Origin: Deltaproteobacteria bacterium
GTDB taxonomy: Bacteria > Desulfobacterota > Desulfobacteria > Desulfobacterales > JAUVGT01
Assembly (NCBI GenBank): GCA_030593645.1
Contig: JAUVGT010000155.1
Location: 1 to 10,723 of the forward strand
Direction of reading: 5' to 3'
Length of the DNA: 10,723 nucleotides
Shown here piece after piece: positions 1 through 7,349 of the stretch. The notes below the pieces were generated by a model, which was not told the origin of the DNA, ran no database searches, and saw only the letters and a list, made by a program, of their open reading frames with translations. Positions within the stretch are counted from its first letter, which is position 1, and every line of letters starts with the position of its first letter. A program made the position numbers and the translations under genes.

Positions 1-1098
1 AAACGGCGACTGGACAAGAATGATCTCATCCAGGGCACCGATATCAATACCCATTTCAAGGGTGTTTGTGGCTACAATGGCCCGTAAATCACCGGCCTTT
101 AATTTTCTTTCCACTTCCCGCCGTATTTCCGGCGACAGCGAACCATGATGCGCGTACGCGATCGGCTGTTCTTCCTTATAATTGATCTTATACGTAATTT
201 TTTCACATAGTTTGCGACTGTTTACAAAGATCAGTGTGGACCGGTTTTGATCAATGATTTTCTTAAATTCATGTACCAGTGAATCCCATATGGAGTCACT
301 CGATTGTTCCATAGACCGGTTTTCTGCTGATTTGACCCGGATCTTATATTTTTTTTCCGATTTTGATTTCAAAACCGTTACGGGACGGGGCTGATATATT
401 GGCGCGTGTAGATCTCCCACGCTTTTAAATCCGCCGATATATTCCGCAACCGTTTCAAGCGGACGTACAGTAGCAGACAGAGCAATTCTTTGAAATTCAC
501 CGCTTAGCAGTACAAGTCTATCCACAGCAGTAATCAGGTGAACCCCTCGCTTTTCTCCCACAACCGAGTGAATTTCATCAAGAATAACCGTCGAAACATC
601 CGTAAGCATGGATCTTCCACCGTGAGAGCTCAATAACAGGTTCAAGCTTTCAGGTGTGGTAATCAGAATTTCAGGAGGATGACGGAGCATGCGTCGGCGT
701 TCGGATTGAGGTGTGTCACCACTGCGTGTCAGAATCCGGATTTCGGGAAAGTTTTCTTCAGAGAGTTTAAATACACGTTTTAATTCATCTACAGGTGTCA
801 GCAGGTTACGCTGGATATCATTATTAAGGGCTTTTAACGGGGATACATACAGAACACGTGTATACCCGGTATCAAGCTTGCCCGTCACAAAACAGTTCAG
901 GGCCCACAGAAACGCGGTGAGTGTTTTACCGCTGCCTGTAGGTGCAGTGATTAGGGCGTTTTCACCCCTCGCAATCACCGGCCAGGCCATATTTTGCACA
1001 TCAGTAGGCGATCCAATTTGGTCCTGGAACCATTGCGCGATTAAAGGGTGAAAAACCGAAAGACCATCCAATGATATTGAATTCTTTTTTCCATGCAT
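1..1098 (-). CDS. lhr: Lhr-type DEAD/DEAH-box ATP-dependent helicase, N-terminal part (3' end beyond left edge)
   Basis: A superfamily 2 ATP-dependent helicase of the Lhr (large helicase-related) type, expected to unwind or anneal nucleic acids in DNA repair. The 366 visible codons carry the ordered motifs of both RecA-like domains: Walker A APTGSGKT at residues 52-59, a TTPESL segment after it, Walker B DEIH at 174-177, motif III SAT at 208-210, a FVNSR segment, and ATNTLEMGIDIG near 344-355, which is typical of Lhr. The frame is still open at position 1, so the winged-helix and Lhr-specific C-terminal domains lie outside the window. The start chosen is the ATG at 1098; an in-frame stop at 1144-1146 limits any extension, but no clear Shine-Dalgarno is visible. 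It is divergent from the membrane-protein gene at 1418. Family assignment is firm; whether it is the short Lhr-Core or the full-length form cannot be told here. Confidence 0.9.
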   Translation of the reverse strand, partial: MHGKKNSISLDGLSVFHPLIAQWFQDQIGSPTDVQNMAWPVIARGENALITAPTGSGKTLTAFLWALNCFVTGKLDTGYTRVLYVSPLKALNNDIQRNLLTPVDELKRVFKLSEENFPEIRILTRSGDTPQSERRRMLRHPPEILITTPESLNLLLSSHGGRSMLTDVSTVILDEIHSVVGEKRGVHLITAVDRLVLLSGEFQRIALSATVRPLETVAEYIGGFKSVGDLHAPIYQPRPVTVLKSKSEKKYKIRVKSAENRSMEQSSDSIWDSLVHEFKKIIDQNRSTLIFVNSRKLCEKITYKINYKEEQPIAYAHHGSLSPEIRREVERKLKAGDLRAIVATNTLEMGIDIGALDEIILVQSPF

Positions 1099-1220
1099 AT
1101 CGAATACTTTTATAGGATAAATCCGGGCAGATATCGTAATGGATTACAGTTCAGAATATGTCAGATCAACACCATTTATTCAATATATTTGTCTTGAGCA
1201 CTAAAGATACTGAGGCAGCA

Positions 1221-1245
1221 TCCGATTCAGTACAAAACAATCGGA
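1221..1245. repeat. 7-bp inverted repeat (hairpin)
   Basis: TCCGATT at 1221-1227 is the exact reverse complement of AATCGGA at 1239-1245, with an 11-base loop. It sits about 125 bp upstream of the lhr start. No U run follows on either strand, so it is not a standard intrinsic terminator. Confidence 0.4.
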
Positions 1246-1270
1246 ATTCGGTGTCGGTATCGCTATCGTC
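1240..1270. repeat. Degenerate hexamer-periodic TCG tract
   Basis: TCG recurs at 1241, 1248, 1254, 1260 and 1266, that is with spacing 7, 6, 6, 6, in units like TGTCGG, TATCGC and TATCGT. This is a short, imperfect low-complexity repeat. Function unknown. Confidence 0.4.
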
Positions 1271-1417
1271 TTTTTTATGTTTTAGATTTTTTCGTGTAAT
1301 TCGCTTGTGAGGGCGTAGCTTTTTGCGAAGCCTCATGATTTCTAATAAATGTACAATTGATTTTACATCAAAATTATGGAATGATGCCCCAAATTAATCA
1401 TTACAGAACGGAGAAAC

Positions 1418-1741
1418 ATGTTCACAGGCATCCAGGAAATACTCATACTGATTGTTGTGATACTCGCCCTGTTTTTTATTCCAAGGTTATTATCCAGCAG
1501 GAGTAATCAGAACTCACAGGCTAGGGTTATTGTTAGAAGAAAAATCCCAAATATCTCCACTCCTCTGCGATTTGCGATTGTGTCTTCCATCATCTGGCCC
1601 CTATTAGCCGCATTATTCTACAAACCCTGGCAAGACTGGCAAACGACCATTTACCCTTATTTATGCATCTGTATTGGACCGATTATCGCCCTCTGGGGCA
1701 TATATTGGATCATTACGGGATATAAAAAGAGATTGAATTAA
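1418..1741 (+). CDS. Small membrane protein with three predicted helices
   Basis: A 107-residue integral membrane protein of unrecognised family. Three hydrophobic segments are visible: about residues 7-25, 51-68 and 79-99. A basic loop (residues about 27-42, with RSN...RVIVRRK) follows the first, and a basic tail (GYKKRLN) follows the third. The extreme N-terminus (MFTGIQEILILIVV) resembles the start of TatA/TatB subunits, but the rest is not Tat-like: there is no amphipathic helix and two extra membrane spans, so I do not call it Tat. The ATG is preceded by CGGAG at 1409-1413 with a 4-base gap, an acceptable ribosome site that supports this start. It stands alone, divergent from lhr and about 135 bp before the khpA-like gene on the same strand. 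No function is inferred. Confidence 0.7.
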   Translation: MFTGIQEILILIVVILALFFIPRLLSSRSNQNSQARVIVRRKIPNISTPLRFAIVSSIIWPLLAALFYKPWQDWQTTIYPYLCICIGPIIALWGIYWIITGYKKRLN

Positions 1742-1865
1742 TGAATGCTTTATCGGTATTGTTTTGGGTACTGATAAGAATGGTCGCTCTAATTTATGCT
1801 ATAGTCCTTTGATGCGAGCCATCAAAAGTTGGCCATTTCAGTAGCTTAGTGGTCATTGGGCCAAA

Positions 1866-1870
1866 AGAGG
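1866..1870 (+). promoter_or_regulatory. Shine-Dalgarno deciding the khpA start
   Basis: AGAGG sits 7 bases before the ATG at 1878. This favours 1878 over the in-frame-looking ATG at 1856, which has no such site and would overlap this motif. Confidence 0.6.
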
Positions 1871-1877
1871 TTGAATC

Positions 1878-2109
1878 ATGGAAGAGTTGGTAAAAAAATT
1901 GTACAGGCATTGGTTGACTATCCGAAGCAAGTTATTATTTCTGAGATAGTGTCAAAACAGACAACCATCATCGAAGTTAAGGTGGAAAAAAAAGATATTG
2001 GCAAGGTTATTGGGAAGCGGGGTCAAACAGCCCATGCGATACGTACAATACTGAATGCTGTTTCCGCAAAATTTAAAAAAAACGTATTGTCCTTGACATT
2101 CTTGATTAA
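1878..2109 (+). pseudogene. khpA: KhpA-like KH-domain RNA-binding protein, reading frame broken twice at A runs
   Basis: KhpA (YlqC family) is a small single-KH RNA-binding protein that usually pairs with KhpB and binds many transcripts. The core is clear: DIGKVIGKRGQTAHAIRTIL with the KH GxxG loop (GKRG). No single frame encodes the whole protein. Starting at ATG 1878 the peptide begins MEELVKK, then must shift at the A7 run 1892-1898 to continue IVQALVDYPKQV. It must shift again at the A8 run 2075-2082 to finish KRIVLDILD and stop at 2107-2109. Adding one A to each run gives a 77-residue protein, the normal KhpA length, with normal ends. The uncorrected frame gives an abnormal C-terminal extension to 2152. 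The cause may be homopolymer undercalls, polymerase or ribosome slippage, or recent decay; conservation of the core argues against an old pseudogene. The gene is not in the usual rpsP-khpA-rimM-trmD setting, so it could be an extra copy. Confidence 0.8.
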
Positions 2110-2243
2110 AGGAAGAAAAAATATCCAAGTCCGGAGGACCCGACTGAGTTGAAAAGATATTTACTCCATCAAACACTAAATCAGACTTCTTACCTTCTGG
2201 CATTTTCTCAATTCATTAAGTCCTTGTGTAATTTCAAAATCAG

Positions 2244-2281
2244 TATAGTGTATTTTTCGGATTTAGGAAAAATACACTATA
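2244..2281. terminator. Strong AT-rich 15-bp hairpin between convergent genes
   Basis: Positions 2244-2258 are the exact reverse complement of 2267-2281, giving a 15-bp perfect stem with an 8-base loop (2259-2266). It lies between the plus-strand khpA-like gene (ends 2109) and the minus-strand solute-binding protein gene (ends 2422), so a bidirectional terminator or 3'-end stabiliser is a reasonable inference. There is no clean U tract on the plus side; on the minus side the following bases are only moderately T-rich. It could instead be a small palindromic repeat. Confidence 0.5.
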
Positions 2282-2421
2282 TGCTGGTTTACTCGAGCAA
2301 TATTTAGACGTTTTAATCATGTTTCCCAAAACATATTCTTGGATAATTTGTATTTTTTTCAGACCTTGTCCAAGAAAGTGGCGTCCAGATTTTATCAACC
2401 TTTTTTTAGTTTTTCCTATTA

Positions 2422-3213
2422 TTATTGCTCGCTCATTTCAGATGGTTGCCATTCTATATATGTACCCTGAATTTTCTTACGCAGTCTTGCCATAGTTCCG
2501 TCCTTTTCTAACAGACTTAGAGCTTTAGTTAATATTTTATCAACTTCTCTGCCCTTTTTACTGTTTTGAACTACAAAAGTTGATTTGTAGTTTTTGAAAG
2601 GAGCCCGGGCTATATCTTTAAATTTCAGCTCTTTTAAAACATAATCAGTTTCTGCCTGTGCAAAAATAAAAGCATCTATTCTTCCATGTCGAACTTGTTT
2701 TAAACTTGACTCAATCGCAGACGAATCAACTATCGGAAAATCAAAATATGACGTATGTGCCCTATCTGTTTCTATTATGTATGGAAATTTTTCTTGTTTT
2801 TTTCCCGCCTCAATTTCTATATTAGTAATTTTATTATTAGTTCTTGAGTAAATAACGAATATAATATCCCATATTTCCCCAGAAATATGACGAAAAGGTA
2901 GTTTGTTTTCATCAACATACGGATTTATTATCAGTGGCATATGAAAATCTGCCTCACCCTTGATAACGTTTTGCATAGACCTTACAAATGGATATACTTT
3001 TCTTATTATCTTGCCTTCTGTATATACCCGGTCTAATTCTATAACCATTTCGGCAAATATGCCTTCGTCTGGGCTTTCAAGCACTTTTGGTAAATACGCC
3101 ATGCTAGCGTTTAAATTTCTTGCTGCTGTCTGAGGTATCAAAATTGTCAAAAATAAAAACACTGTTAAACTGCTAATAGCAAAGAATCTAAACAAATAAA
3201 CTTTTGTTGTCAT
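2422..3213 (-). CDS. Periplasmic solute-binding protein, family 3-like (orphan)
   Basis: A 263-residue secreted protein with the size and layout of the type II periplasmic binding fold (bacterial extracellular solute-binding protein family 3). Residues about 1-32 form a signal peptide: a basic start (MTTKVYLFR), a hydrophobic core to about 27, then QTAA as a likely cleavage region. The mature part shows the family's pattern, including a segment on repeated scanning (VIKGEADFHMPL), LKQVRHGRIDAFIFAQAETD, and a C-terminal helix with LSLLEKDGTMARLRKKIQGTY, close to the usual ending of these proteins. The ATG is preceded by AGGAGG with good spacing, and the gene ends in three consecutive stops. 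No ABC permease or ATPase lies beside it, so it may serve a distant transporter or act as a sensor ligand-binder. A chemoreceptor-like fragment lies just upstream. Ligand unknown. Confidence 0.75.
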   Translation of the reverse strand: MTTKVYLFRFFAISSLTVFLFLTILIPQTAARNLNASMAYLPKVLESPDEGIFAEMVIELDRVYTEGKIIRKVYPFVRSMQNVIKGEADFHMPLIINPYVDENKLPFRHISGEIWDIIFVIYSRTNNKITNIEIEAGKKQEKFPYIIETDRAHTSYFDFPIVDSSAIESSLKQVRHGRIDAFIFAQAETDYVLKELKFKDIARAPFKNYKSTFVVQNSKKGREVDKILTKALSLLEKDGTMARLRKKIQGTYIEWQPSEMSEQ

Positions 3214-3314
3214 AGTACCTCCTTTACTTTTTGGGGCTTCGGATGTAAGTCAAATCCGTACCGTAACCCATCGTTGATTTACAGTGTTATACATGGTCCC
3301 AAAACTTTTCTATA

Positions 3315-3444
3315 CTTTAAATCAACCATTTCTTTTAGCTGCCGATGCAGTTGACGATACAATTTCATTCACATCATCGATGACTTTTGAGATTTCCTCA
3401 ATTTCTTTGACCGGTTCTCTCTTTTTGCTGTTTTTTGCTACCAT
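3315..3444 (-). pseudogene. Fragment resembling the tail of a methyl-accepting chemotaxis protein
   Basis: Reading minus from 3444 gives a 40-codon stretch with EIEEISKVIDDVNEIVSS followed by TASAAKRNG and a stop at 3322-3324. This resembles the MCP signalling-domain segment written IxxVIDDVNEIVSTIASAVEEQS in chemoreceptors. In the neighbouring frame, 3341-3315 reads QLKEMVDLK, which resembles the usual chemoreceptor C-terminus (AEQLKEMVxxFK). In intact receptors some 70-80 residues separate these two parts, so the simplest reading is a receptor tail with an internal deletion and frameshift. No Shine-Dalgarno precedes the ATG at 3444 and a stop lies shortly upstream. The match is by eye and short; it could be a chance coiled coil. 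It precedes the solute-binding protein gene on the same strand. Confidence 0.4.
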
Positions 3445-4017
3445 TATCAATTAATTATCCACTGAAAATTGACATACCAATTGATTCCAAATCCAATTTT
3501 GATAACCTCCTGTGGTCAATCCCTCTATATCGCAAATCCAATTGAGAATGAAAACTCTTCTAATATTCTTCTGATCTTATATCCATTATCATCGGTAAAT
3601 ATTTAAAAAGCTTTAACAATGAAATGTAATTTCCCAGAGTGGGCTGGTCCGAAGAGAACTCGCTCTCCCCTAACCGCAGTCAACTGTGAATAAGCAAACT
3701 CAAATAATCACAAATTATTGGCTTGATTGGTTATTATCAGACGTTGGGTTTTAAGGCCGATATGTAATTCGCTGAACTTTGAAGGGATCTGGAATATGAA
3801 TAAATGAAGAATTGGGTTTTTGAGATTCTTTAAAATTATATGTTGTTTGGCCAATAATATCCATCGCGAAGGAACTTTAGAACAACATTAAAGCTAAGTT
3901 AAATTCGGTTTATTACTCGTCTCTTAAGAAACCCATATTTTGAATGTTCTTTATGGGTTACATGCAAAAAGATAAAGTTCATAGCGTGCATAAACGTATC
4001 AGCCGGAGTGTTACCTT
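3445..4017. other. Gene-poor region downstream of recC
   Basis: A stretch of 573 bp, AT-rich, with no gene I can support. On the minus strand an AGGAGG at 3506-3511 stands 9 bases before a TTG at 3496, but that frame closes after 12 codons. No tRNA, CRISPR or clear terminator was found. In many bacteria recB would start here, immediately after recC; none of its N-terminal motifs is present. The region may be decayed DNA connected with the chemoreceptor-like fragment next to it. Confidence 0.55.
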
Positions 4018-7000
4018 TTACAATATCTTTTTGCTGTTATCAAACAACGGTTTAAAAAAATCGAGTGCGATCGTTTGGAATTCTGTATCCAGAGGTTGTG
4101 TGGTTCTAAAGCAAAGATTAATATAATTATCTTCGCCTTCCCCTCTGAAATTACTGAAATCATTTCCCAACCATTCTCTTTCTGAGATTTTAAGCGCGTC
4201 ATTGACTGATTTATTTTTTAACAGAACCTGTTCTGCATATCCATACGAAGAATTAGGGAAAAAATTAAGAGGTTTCTTTAAACCGATCCAGAATTGTTCA
4301 AGAAGATGTTCCAATATTTCCAGGCTTTTATCTACCTGACTGAATTCCCAGGTTGAATCCTTGCAAATCAATGTTGTCTTTTTAGTACACCCAGTGTCCT
4401 TTATTGAGCACAGTATTAAATGGCTGGCCCATGCGGAGATCAGGTCAACAGTTCTTTGTTTCGCGTACCTGTAAATGATGTTTCCGATGCCATAAATATT
4501 CGACAGATTTCCTGTGATCTTAAAATCAGAAACTTCAAGATCCACATCCATTTTCAAGGACTCTTCATCTTGAATATACGGTGCAATTTTATCAATGAAT
4601 TCATTCACTTCAATTTTGATATCTTTAAAATAATATCTGCCGATTTTTCCGTGGGGAAGTATTCCCATAGCCTTCTGGATATCCAGTTCATTATCTAAAC
4701 CGCCTGTGATGCTGTTGTTTAATACCATCTGACCAATCTGGTATCTATCAAGCCCATCAAGACTGAAATTTTCACTGTCTTCATATTCGGATGCCCGGTC
4801 TCCAAGAACCATATCCAATCGATTTTTAAGGATATATCTGGCAGGATTCGAGTAAAAATCAGAAAGTGTGGTGATATTCAACTGTTTCATTTCTTCGGGC
4901 GGCTCGGATAGATCTGATGTGTTAAAGGGGGATGGCTTTTCGACTTTTTGAAGGCTGCGAGCTCCGTGCAGATTTTCTTCGGAATAACTGAACAATCCGT
5001 TTTGATTCTCCTGATAATACATTGGGCTGAATGCCTGAAGTCTGTGCTTAACAATCAGTTGATCTTCATTAATACCGTATCCTTTTTTAAGTGTATCAAC
5101 CAGTTCTGAGACCAGTGGTGAAGGGGGTATTTTGCTGTTATCCTGGATACTTTGCCCGGTATAGCTGATATACAGCTTTTGCCTTGCGGACAATATCGAT
5201 TCTAAAAACAAATATTTATCGTCGTCTCTGGGCGATCTGTCTCCCTTTTTGGGGAATTTCGCAATCAGGTCAAATCCCAGGGGCCGAACCTCCCTGGGAA
5301 ATAAATCTGAATTCATACCCACAAGACATACGATTTTAAACGGAATGCTTCGCATGGGAAGCATCGCGCAAATCGTAACGCCCCCGGATAAAAATCCATA
5401 TCCAAAAGACTTGTTTTGAAAATGATTTTCCATATATGCCTGAATCACGGATAGATCCAGTTTTTCATCATAATCCGAAATTGTTTCTTTCCGGCCAAGT
5501 TCATGAATGACACGGCGGATGATTTGATATTCATGTTCCATGTTTTCATGGACCTCAAATAACGATTTGAGTATGTCATCCAAAACTTCGGCCCAGTGAT
5601 TCAATGATTTTGGTTTCTCAAGCAGCTCAACACTTTCAAAGACGAACCCGATAAACTCAAGAAATTTTCCAAGTATCTCCGTATCTTTCCCTTCAATATG
5701 ATCGTACGGAAGGATGCCGTTGAATAAATCCGTATCATACCCGGGCATTGCGTATCCCAGGAGGAACCGCTCCAAACCGGCTTTCCATGTGTTTTCTGAA
5801 AATCCGGGAAGTCCCATTTTTTCACGGTTCGCAGAATCAATCCCCCATCTGATATTCACTTCGTGTACCCAGTGTTCAATCTTTTCGATATTAGAATCTG
5901 AAAGCCCAAATTGTTCTTTGACACCCGGCATTTCAAGAAGCCCCATCACCTGTGATACACTGAACCGTGTTCCCTTTAACGAAAGAAGATTCAGGAAACC
6001 GTCCATAAGCCGGCTTTCTTTTCGAATACTCTGATCGGCAATGCTGTAAGGGATTTTCATGGATGGATCCGTTTGAGTACCGAAAATAATATGCGCGTAA
6101 GGCGCATAGGCTTCAATATCGGGAGTCATCACGATGATATCTTTTGGCAAAAGTTTATGATCCTGTTCAAACATTTCCAGCAGATGATCATATAATACTT
6201 CCATCTCGCGAAGCGGGCTGTGGCAGGAATGAATCTGGATCGATTGGTCCATATCGATCGGTTCAGGGTCATCTGTCTGCGATTTTCGTTCTCTCAGATA
6301 AAGAATATCCGACTGAACACAGGAAAGCATGTTATGACATTCAATACCCTGAAATACATCTATTAATACACTTTCAAATTCACATAGAAATGAAAAAAAG
6401 TCCCTTCCGGTTCCTCCCATGGAAGCGAGCAGAGGATTGCCTTTTTCAATGTATAAATCCCGAGTCTGGATATCCGGTTTTTTAAGCTTTGCTTTAAACC
6501 TCCGGGTTTCTTTATCCGACATGATATCCGCCCAGTATTCCACACAGTGGTTTAACACAAACAGGTTCACCTGAAGGCATTTTGATATTTCCGCGAACGT
6601 TTCCAGGTGAAATACAGGCAGATAGGAGATACCGAATATGTTTATTCGTTCCGGCAGCATTCCGAAGTCACATCTTTTGGCCGATAGTCTTTGAATCAAC
6701 TTTTTCCGGATGCGGGCCCGATGCATGTTTGACTTTGAATGGACAAGCGATCTCCAAAGTATCGGCTGCCAGCTGTCTTCGTGAAGATCGGTTTCGTTTG
6801 CCTTTTCCCATTGAAATATCATATCCGGCCGGAACACCAAATACTGGTCAAAGATATCCGCTATTTTTTCGGATACCTGAAAAAGTTTTAGACCGGTATC
6901 ATCATCTTCCAGATACATTTTTAAGTTCTTGAATTCAGGCTGATTGACCAGCTTGGGAAGGATTTTCATTATCCTGAAACAGAGAATATCCTTTTCAAAC

Positions 7001-7287
7001 GGGGAATCCTCCGGGAGATCAGTTTCGATGCGATTAAAAATGTCGTGTAAGAATTTATTGGGAAAGGGAAAGACGGAATTTGCGCTGATTTTGTTTTTCT
7101 CAGCCAGTTCCAGGGAAATATATCGCTCCATTCCCCGGCTCTGCACGATTATTGTTTCTTCAGCAAAAGGATTTCGAAGCGGTACTTGAATGATACGGGC
7201 AAGCTGTTCCACTAAACGTTCGAGACGGTTTCCCGTATAAACATTTAACCCGGGCTGGACAGGGTCATTCATCTCAAGCATTCCCAT
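4018..7287 (-). CDS. recC: Exodeoxyribonuclease V subunit gamma (RecC)
   Basis: RecC is the subunit of RecBCD that holds the split DNA strands and recognises Chi on the 3' strand; the complex resects double-strand breaks and loads RecA. The protein has 1089 residues, close to E. coli RecC (1122), and is intact. Diagnostic stretches in order: VQSRGMERYISLELA (48-62), DIFDQYLVFRPD (144-155), a central IHSCHSPLREMEVLYDHLL, GGVTICAMLPMRSIPFKIV followed by CLVGMN (to about 656), and GDRSPRDDDKYLFLE (about 682-696) with QKLYISYTGQSIQDNS after it. The C-terminal domain is the nuclease-like fold without a catalytic PD-(D/E)xK set, as expected. ATG codons at 7287, 7281 and 7272 are all possible; none has a strong ribosome site. 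It lies 62 bp after the STAS-like gene on the same strand, so cotranscription is possible. recB and recD are absent from the window, which is atypical. Confidence 0.95.
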   Translation of the reverse strand: MGMLEMNDPVQPGLNVYTGNRLERLVEQLARIIQVPLRNPFAEETIIVQSRGMERYISLELAEKNKISANSVFPFPNKFLHDIFNRIETDLPEDSPFEKDILCFRIMKILPKLVNQPEFKNLKMYLEDDDTGLKLFQVSEKIADIFDQYLVFRPDMIFQWEKANETDLHEDSWQPILWRSLVHSKSNMHRARIRKKLIQRLSAKRCDFGMLPERINIFGISYLPVFHLETFAEISKCLQVNLFVLNHCVEYWADIMSDKETRRFKAKLKKPDIQTRDLYIEKGNPLLASMGGTGRDFFSFLCEFESVLIDVFQGIECHNMLSCVQSDILYLRERKSQTDDPEPIDMDQSIQIHSCHSPLREMEVLYDHLLEMFEQDHKLLPKDIIVMTPDIEAYAPYAHIIFGTQTDPSMKIPYSIADQSIRKESRLMDGFLNLLSLKGTRFSVSQVMGLLEMPGVKEQFGLSDSNIEKIEHWVHEVNIRWGIDSANREKMGLPGFSENTWKAGLERFLLGYAMPGYDTDLFNGILPYDHIEGKDTEILGKFLEFIGFVFESVELLEKPKSLNHWAEVLDDILKSLFEVHENMEHEYQIIRRVIHELGRKETISDYDEKLDLSVIQAYMENHFQNKSFGYGFLSGGVTICAMLPMRSIPFKIVCLVGMNSDLFPREVRPLGFDLIAKFPKKGDRSPRDDDKYLFLESILSARQKLYISYTGQSIQDNSKIPPSPLVSELVDTLKKGYGINEDQLIVKHRLQAFSPMYYQENQNGLFSYSEENLHGARSLQKVEKPSPFNTSDLSEPPEEMKQLNITTLSDFYSNPARYILKNRLDMVLGDRASEYEDSENFSLDGLDRYQIGQMVLNNSITGGLDNELDIQKAMGILPHGKIGRYYFKDIKIEVNEFIDKIAPYIQDEESLKMDVDLEVSDFKITGNLSNIYGIGNIIYRYAKQRTVDLISAWASHLILCSIKDTGCTKKTTLICKDSTWEFSQVDKSLEILEHLLEQFWIGLKKPLNFFPNSSYGYAEQVLLKNKSVNDALKISEREWLGNDFSNFRGEGEDNYINLCFRTTQPLDTEFQTIALDFFKPLFDNSKKIL

Positions 7288-7321
7288 TTAGTTAGAGAAA
7301 AGGGTTCAAGGATTCCAAGTG

Positions 7322-7333
7322 TGACGGTTTCGT
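7322..7333. repeat. Solo copy of a palindromic-element end
   Basis: The 12 bases TGACGGTTTCGT in the 62-bp gap between recC and the STAS-like gene are identical to the left end of the palindromic element at 8069-8080. A single 12-base match could be a remnant or chance. Confidence 0.3.
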
Positions 7334-7349
7334 TTGAATGAATATATGA

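Larger units (their letters stand above)
1099..1417. other. Divergent intergenic region between lhr and the small membrane protein
   Basis: A 319-bp gap between two divergently transcribed genes. No credible gene was seen on either strand. It contains a 7-bp hairpin (1221-1245) overlapping a degenerate hexamer-periodic tract, both listed separately. The promoters of the two flanking genes should lie here, but I could not pick consensus boxes with confidence. Confidence 0.6.

Noticed and set aside
713..1051. Plus-strand open frame opposite lhr
   Set aside because: It lies wholly antisense to clear helicase motifs and has no protein signature.
1829..1864. 6-bp inverted repeat TTGGCC/GGCCAA just before khpA
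   Set aside because: The stem is short with a loop of about 24 bases, so chance is likely; not reported as a regulatory element.
1856..2152. Single open frame of 98 codons as the khpA product
   Set aside because: Its first residues (MGQKRLNHGR) and long basic tail do not fit KhpA, while the start at 1878 with its ribosome site and the stop at 2107-2109 do, given two one-base shifts.
1952..2203. Minus-strand open frame opposite the khpA-like gene
   Set aside because: It is antisense to the conserved KH core and has no recognisable domain or ribosome site.
3641..3700. Possible tRNA-like GC-richer patch
   Set aside because: No T-loop sequence and no cloverleaf stems could be found.
3944..4126. 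Plus-strand 60-codon open frame at the end of recC
   Set aside because: It overlaps the recC end antisense, has low-complexity composition and no clear ribosome site.
4420..6932. Several plus-strand open frames inside recC (4420-4698, 5714-6034, 6144-6485, 6582-6932)
   Set aside because: All are antisense shadows of a long, well-conserved RecC frame.
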